16,238 nucleotides of DNA, from NCBI GenBank assembly GCA_965524675.1, contig CBERPN010000072.1:1-16238 (forward strand). Reading direction: 5' to 3'. Below the pieces are notes generated by a model. It ran no database searches. It was not told the DNA's origin and saw only the letters and a program-made list of their open reading frames with translations. The stretch is from CALLQB01 sp036479275 (GTDB lineage: Bacteria > Actinomycetota > Acidimicrobiia > Acidimicrobiales > SHLQ01). Shown piece after piece: positions 14,092 through 16,238 of this stretch (position 1 is the stretch's first letter; each line of letters opens with the position of its first letter). The translations under genes were made by a program, and so were the position numbers.

Positions 14092-14487
14092 TTAAGCAAT
14101 CTCGAACACGGCAAAGGTACCCTGGGCGGTCGCTAGCAGCTGACCTTGTTGATCGACGATGCTCGAATCCAAATGAACTACTGTGCGACCGCGCTTGAGC
14201 ACCTTGGTGTCACAGGTGACCTCGCCTTCGCTCACCGGTCGAATGAACCGGATCTGCAAGTCGACGGTGGTGCAGAACCAACCTTCGCCTAGCAGGCTCA
14301 TCGTCGCGCCGCCCATGGAGGTGTCGGCCATCGTGAAGTACACCGAGCCGTGGGCGACATTGTTTGGGTTCAAATGATGTTCACCCATGGTGAGCCGGGC
14401 TCTGGCATGGCCAGGTTCGACGACCTCCAACTGCATCCCAAAGAACTCTTTGATTGGAAACATTACGCGATCAGGCTGTGAGGTCAT
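14092..14487 (-). CDS. PaaI/hotdog-fold thioesterase
   Basis: This 131-residue, single hotdog-domain protein is the usual length for the PaaI/DUF4442 group, which hydrolyses acyl-CoA or acyl-ACP thioesters. The signature helix region reads NPNNVAHGSVYFTMADTSMGG (residues 40-60), with the expected Asn, His-Gly and Asp55; a Ser replaces the second Gly of the common HGG. Beta strands follow (TTVDLQIRFIRPV, then VTCDTKVLKRGRTVVHLDSSI), matching the family order. ATG 14487 is preferred: the TTG at 14514 would start inside the T-run of the terminator that follows the gntR gene. The next gene downstream is the PCP-like gene, 68 bases away. The physiological substrate is unknown. A lipid role would fit the nearby acyl operon, but the two are not in one transcript. 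Confidence 0.8.
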   Translation of the reverse strand: MTSQPDRVMFPIKEFFGMQLEVVEPGHARARLTMGEHHLNPNNVAHGSVYFTMADTSMGGATMSLLGEGWFCTTVDLQIRFIRPVSEGEVTCDTKVLKRGRTVVHLDSSIVDQQGQLLATAQGTFAVFEIA

Positions 14488-14512
14488 CGCCGAAAGCCTC
14501 GCACACCAGTTC

Positions 14513-14568
14513 AAAAAAGCAGAACTGCCAGCGTAATGTGGGACTGCAACCCCGCTTTACGCTGGCAG
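14513..14568 (-). terminator. Rho-independent-type terminator after gntR
   Basis: CTGCCAGCGTAA (14525-14536) pairs perfectly with TTACGCTGGCAG (14557-14568), with a smaller GGG/CCC stem inside the 20-base loop. On the minus strand the hairpin follows the gntR stop by 15 bases, and a run of six T lies 6 bases further on (14518-14513). The orientation fits gntR termination before the thioesterase gene. Confidence 0.65.
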
Positions 14569-14583
14569 AACGGTCTGGGGGCG

Positions 14584-15321
14584 CTAGTTGACTAGGCGTA
14601 GGCCTGCGGGTGATAGCGATGCCGAGGTTGTTGGTAGGTCGACTACGAATTCTGTCAGGTGCCCGGGGTAGACGTGCTGGCTTACCAGCACCGGCCGCCC
14701 GCTGGTATCGCAGGTCACTCGCTGAGCGACCAACACTGGTGAGCCGTCCGGGATGTCGAGCAGTTGGGCATCGTCGTGGTCGGCCGCCATGGCTGAGATT
14801 GTTTGAGTGGCGCCGCCAAGTGTCACCGGCATTAGCTCGTGAAACGTCGCGGACTCGACATCGGAACGAGACAGATCAGAGCCCAGATCACCAGTACACC
14901 AAACCGTCACCCGCCCAAACGGTCGGCCGTCGACGAGGTTGCGGCGTCGCACCTCTAGTACCTGGCCAGAACCAAGCTGGTCGGCCACCCATCCGCTTGC
15001 CTCGACGAAGGCAAAGCTGATGACCTCGCGTTGAGATTCGCGCGAACCCTCGGCTAGCTGTGCTTCGATCGTGTCCAGGTGGTCGAGGCTTTGTTGGACT
15101 ACGTCGGCTGCGACAAACCAGCCGAAGCCTTGACGCGAGTCTACCAAGCCTGCGTTTCGGAGCTGTTCGAGCGCCTTGCGAATCGTTACCCGACTGGCCT
15201 CGAATTCGCTAGAGAGCTCGGACTCCGAAGGCAGCAACTGCCCCGACCCCAAACCACCCGACTCGATCCTCGAGCGGAGTTCGTCGGCGATAGCTCTATA
15301 GCGAATTACCCGTGGCGTCAT
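14584..15321 (-). CDS. GntR-family regulator with UTRA domain
   Basis: This 245-residue protein has an N-terminal GntR winged helix (about 7-75). It contains IADELRSRIESG, LPSESELSSEFEASRVTIRKALEQL in the helix-turn-helix, and LVDSRQGFGWFV in the wing. The C-terminal part (about 95-235) fits a UTRA ligand-binding domain of the HutC/FarR group: LEVRRRNLVDGRPFGRVTVW, then VLVAQRVTCDTSGRPVLVSQHVY, the typical last strands. Such domains bind small metabolites. It is divergent from the aconitase gene with a 153-bp gap where both promoters overlap an inverted repeat. It therefore most likely controls itself and the aconitase, perhaps sensing a central-carbon metabolite; this is inference. ATG 15321 is the natural start, and no strong ribosome site precedes it. 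Confidence 0.9.
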   Translation of the reverse strand: MTPRVIRYRAIADELRSRIESGGLGSGQLLPSESELSSEFEASRVTIRKALEQLRNAGLVDSRQGFGWFVAADVVQQSLDHLDTIEAQLAEGSRESQREVISFAFVEASGWVADQLGSGQVLEVRRRNLVDGRPFGRVTVWCTGDLGSDLSRSDVESATFHELMPVTLGGATQTISAMAADHDDAQLLDIPDGSPVLVAQRVTCDTSGRPVLVSQHVYPGHLTEFVVDLPTTSASLSPAGLRLVN

Positions 15322-15326
15322 AAGTT

Positions 15327-15375
15327 ACTTGTATCAAACTTGACTACAAAGCACAACTTGTATTATAGTTGTATC
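15327..15375. promoter_or_regulatory. Probable GntR operator region
   Basis: ACAACT (15353-15358) and AGTTGT (15367-15372) form an inverted repeat with an 8-base AT-rich centre. ACTTGTAT occurs at 15327-15334 and again at 15356-15363, 29 bases apart, and TTGTATC recurs at 15369-15375. This placement over both -10 boxes would let one regulator block both directions. Confidence 0.5.
15340..15369 (+). promoter_or_regulatory. Aconitase promoter
   Basis: TTGACT (15340-15345) and TATAGT (15364-15369) are separated by 18 bases; TATTAT at 15361-15366 with a 15-base gap is a poorer alternative. Transcription would give a leader of about 100 bases. AAGGA at 15463-15467, 7 bases before ATG 15475, is the ribosome site. 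Confidence 0.6.
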
Positions 15376-15389
15376 GAAGCAGTTTTCAG
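15362..15389 (-). promoter_or_regulatory. gntR promoter facing the aconitase promoter
   Basis: On the minus strand a perfect TATAAT (15367 to 15362) is preceded by CTGAAA (15389 to 15384) at 16 bases. It predicts a leader of about 35 bases to the gntR ATG. Its -10 overlaps the aconitase -10, so the two polymerases would compete. Confidence 0.5.
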
Positions 15390-15474
15390 TTCTATTCCCA
15401 CTATCCGGCCCGAACTGCGGTAGAACGACTGGGCCGCATCACGCAACTCTCGCATCACGAGCAAGGATCATCAC

Positions 15475-16238
15475 ATGGCTGTCCAAGCAGAAACTCCAAT
15501 CGAGCTCATCAACGGCGTCTACGCAACTCTCGACCAACGACTAGGAGCCGCCCGAGAGCGTTTTGGTCGAGCGCTAACCCTGGCCGAGAAGATCCTCATC
15601 AATCACCTGCACTCGCCCGACCAGGAACTCGAGCGCGGCGAAAGCTACGTCGACCTTGTGCCCGACCGGGTCGCCATGCAAGACGCCACCGCTCAAATGG
15701 CGTGGCTTCAGTTCATGACCGCTGGCCTAGACGAAGTACGGGTACCGAGCACAACCCACTGCGACCACCTCATTCAAGCTCGGGTCGATGGCAAGACCGA
15801 CCTGCTAACGGCGGCCGACAGCAACTCCGAGGTGTACAGCTTCCTAGAGTCGGTCAGCGCAAAATTCGGCGGCGGATTCTGGGGCCCAGGTAGCGGAATT
15901 ATTCACCAAGTCGTGCTCGAGCAGTATGCGTTTCCGGGCGGAATGATGATCGGAACCGACTCGCACACGCCGAACGCCGGTGGTCTTGGGATGATTGCAG
16001 TGGGGGTCGGCGGAGCTGATGCTGTCGATGTGATGACCGGCTTCCCGTGGAATGTGCGTTGGCCAAAGCTCATCGGCATCCACCTCACCGGCGAGCTCAG
16101 CGGCTGGGCAGCACCAAAGGACATCATTCTCAAGGTCGCTCAGATACTCACCGTAAAGGGCGGCACCGGAGCCATTGTCGAATACTTCGGGTCCGGAGCC
16201 AACAGCATCAGCGGCACCGGCAAGGCAACCATCTGCAA
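15475..16238 (+). CDS. Aconitate hydratase, mitochondrial type (3' end missing)
   Basis: This is the first 254 residues of an aconitase that isomerises citrate and isocitrate in the TCA cycle; the gene runs off the window. The sequence follows the mitochondrial-type family closely: DRVAMQDATAQM, PSTTHCDHLI, KFGGGFWGPGSGIIHQ, IGTDSHTPNAGGLG, VGVGGADAVDVMTG, and KGGTGAIVEY. Active-site residues match the mitochondrial enzyme with a constant offset of 3: D97/H98 for D100/H101, H144 for H147, and D162/S163/H164 for D165/S166/H167. The iron-sulfur cysteines lie beyond the window. It is unlike the longer IRP/AcnA form common in actinobacteria, as far as I recall. AAGGA upstream supports ATG 15475. 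It is divergent from the gntR gene and probably regulated by it. Confidence 0.92.
   Translation, partial: MAVQAETPIELINGVYATLDQRLGAARERFGRALTLAEKILINHLHSPDQELERGESYVDLVPDRVAMQDATAQMAWLQFMTAGLDEVRVPSTTHCDHLIQARVDGKTDLLTAADSNSEVYSFLESVSAKFGGGFWGPGSGIIHQVVLEQYAFPGGMMIGTDSHTPNAGGLGMIAVGVGGADAVDVMTGFPWNVRWPKLIGIHLTGELSGWAAPKDIILKVAQILTVKGGTGAIVEYFGSGANSISGTGKATIC

Noticed and set aside
14488..14514. TTG-started longer thioesterase
   Set aside because: The start lies in the T-run of the gntR terminator; ATG 14487 gives the normal family length.

Overview
The window looks like chromosome from a mid-to-high-GC (roughly 60% by eye) actinobacterium, probably an acidimicrobial-type lineage. This placement is inferred from codon use, GTG starts, apparently leaderless promoters, the SDR-HAD fusion and the mix of envelope genes; no rRNA or other marker gene is present to confirm it. 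No tRNA, rRNA, CRISPR array or intact transposase was seen.

Layout. (1) Bases 1-371 hold no convincing gene, but 13-249 contain an unusually dense series of strong hairpins. (2) 372-5038 is a cell-envelope block: a small double zinc-ribbon protein, a Wzz/PCP-like coiled-coil membrane protein, an O-antigen-ligase/Wzy-like membrane protein converging on it with a 100-bp overlap, murF translationally coupled to that Wzy-like gene, and ddl divergent from murF. MurF and Ddl supply and attach D-Ala-D-Ala to the peptidoglycan precursor. (3) 5032-5799 is a secreted, membrane-anchored TPM-domain protein. (4) 5842-11370 is a divergent regulatory unit: a tetR gene facing a tight three-gene operon (acyl-CoA-reductase-like SDR fused to a HAD-IB domain, a divergent LarA/DUF2088 protein, and a PlsC acyltransferase). 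A near-perfect palindrome lies between them. This operon is the best candidate here for an undescribed system, likely making or remodelling an acyl/alkyl lipid.

(5) 11424-11706 is a MITE-like element with 52-bp imperfect terminal inverted repeats and internal GTGTCAGACAC palindromes. (6) 11703-14023 is a second Wzy-like/PCP pair on the minus strand. The PCP gene ends in four 15-bp tandem repeats encoding an Arg-Thr-Gln-Gln-Ser tail. (7) 14092-14487 is a hotdog thioesterase. (8) 14584-16238 is a GntR/UTRA regulator divergent from a mitochondrial-type aconitase that runs off the window. The two face-to-face promoters share -10 sequence inside an inverted repeat.

Overall the window links peptidoglycan precursor synthesis, surface-polysaccharide polymerisation and export, and a regulated lipid operon. 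No glycosyltransferase genes accompany the two polysaccharide pairs. All function calls rest on motif reading by eye; no database search was run.
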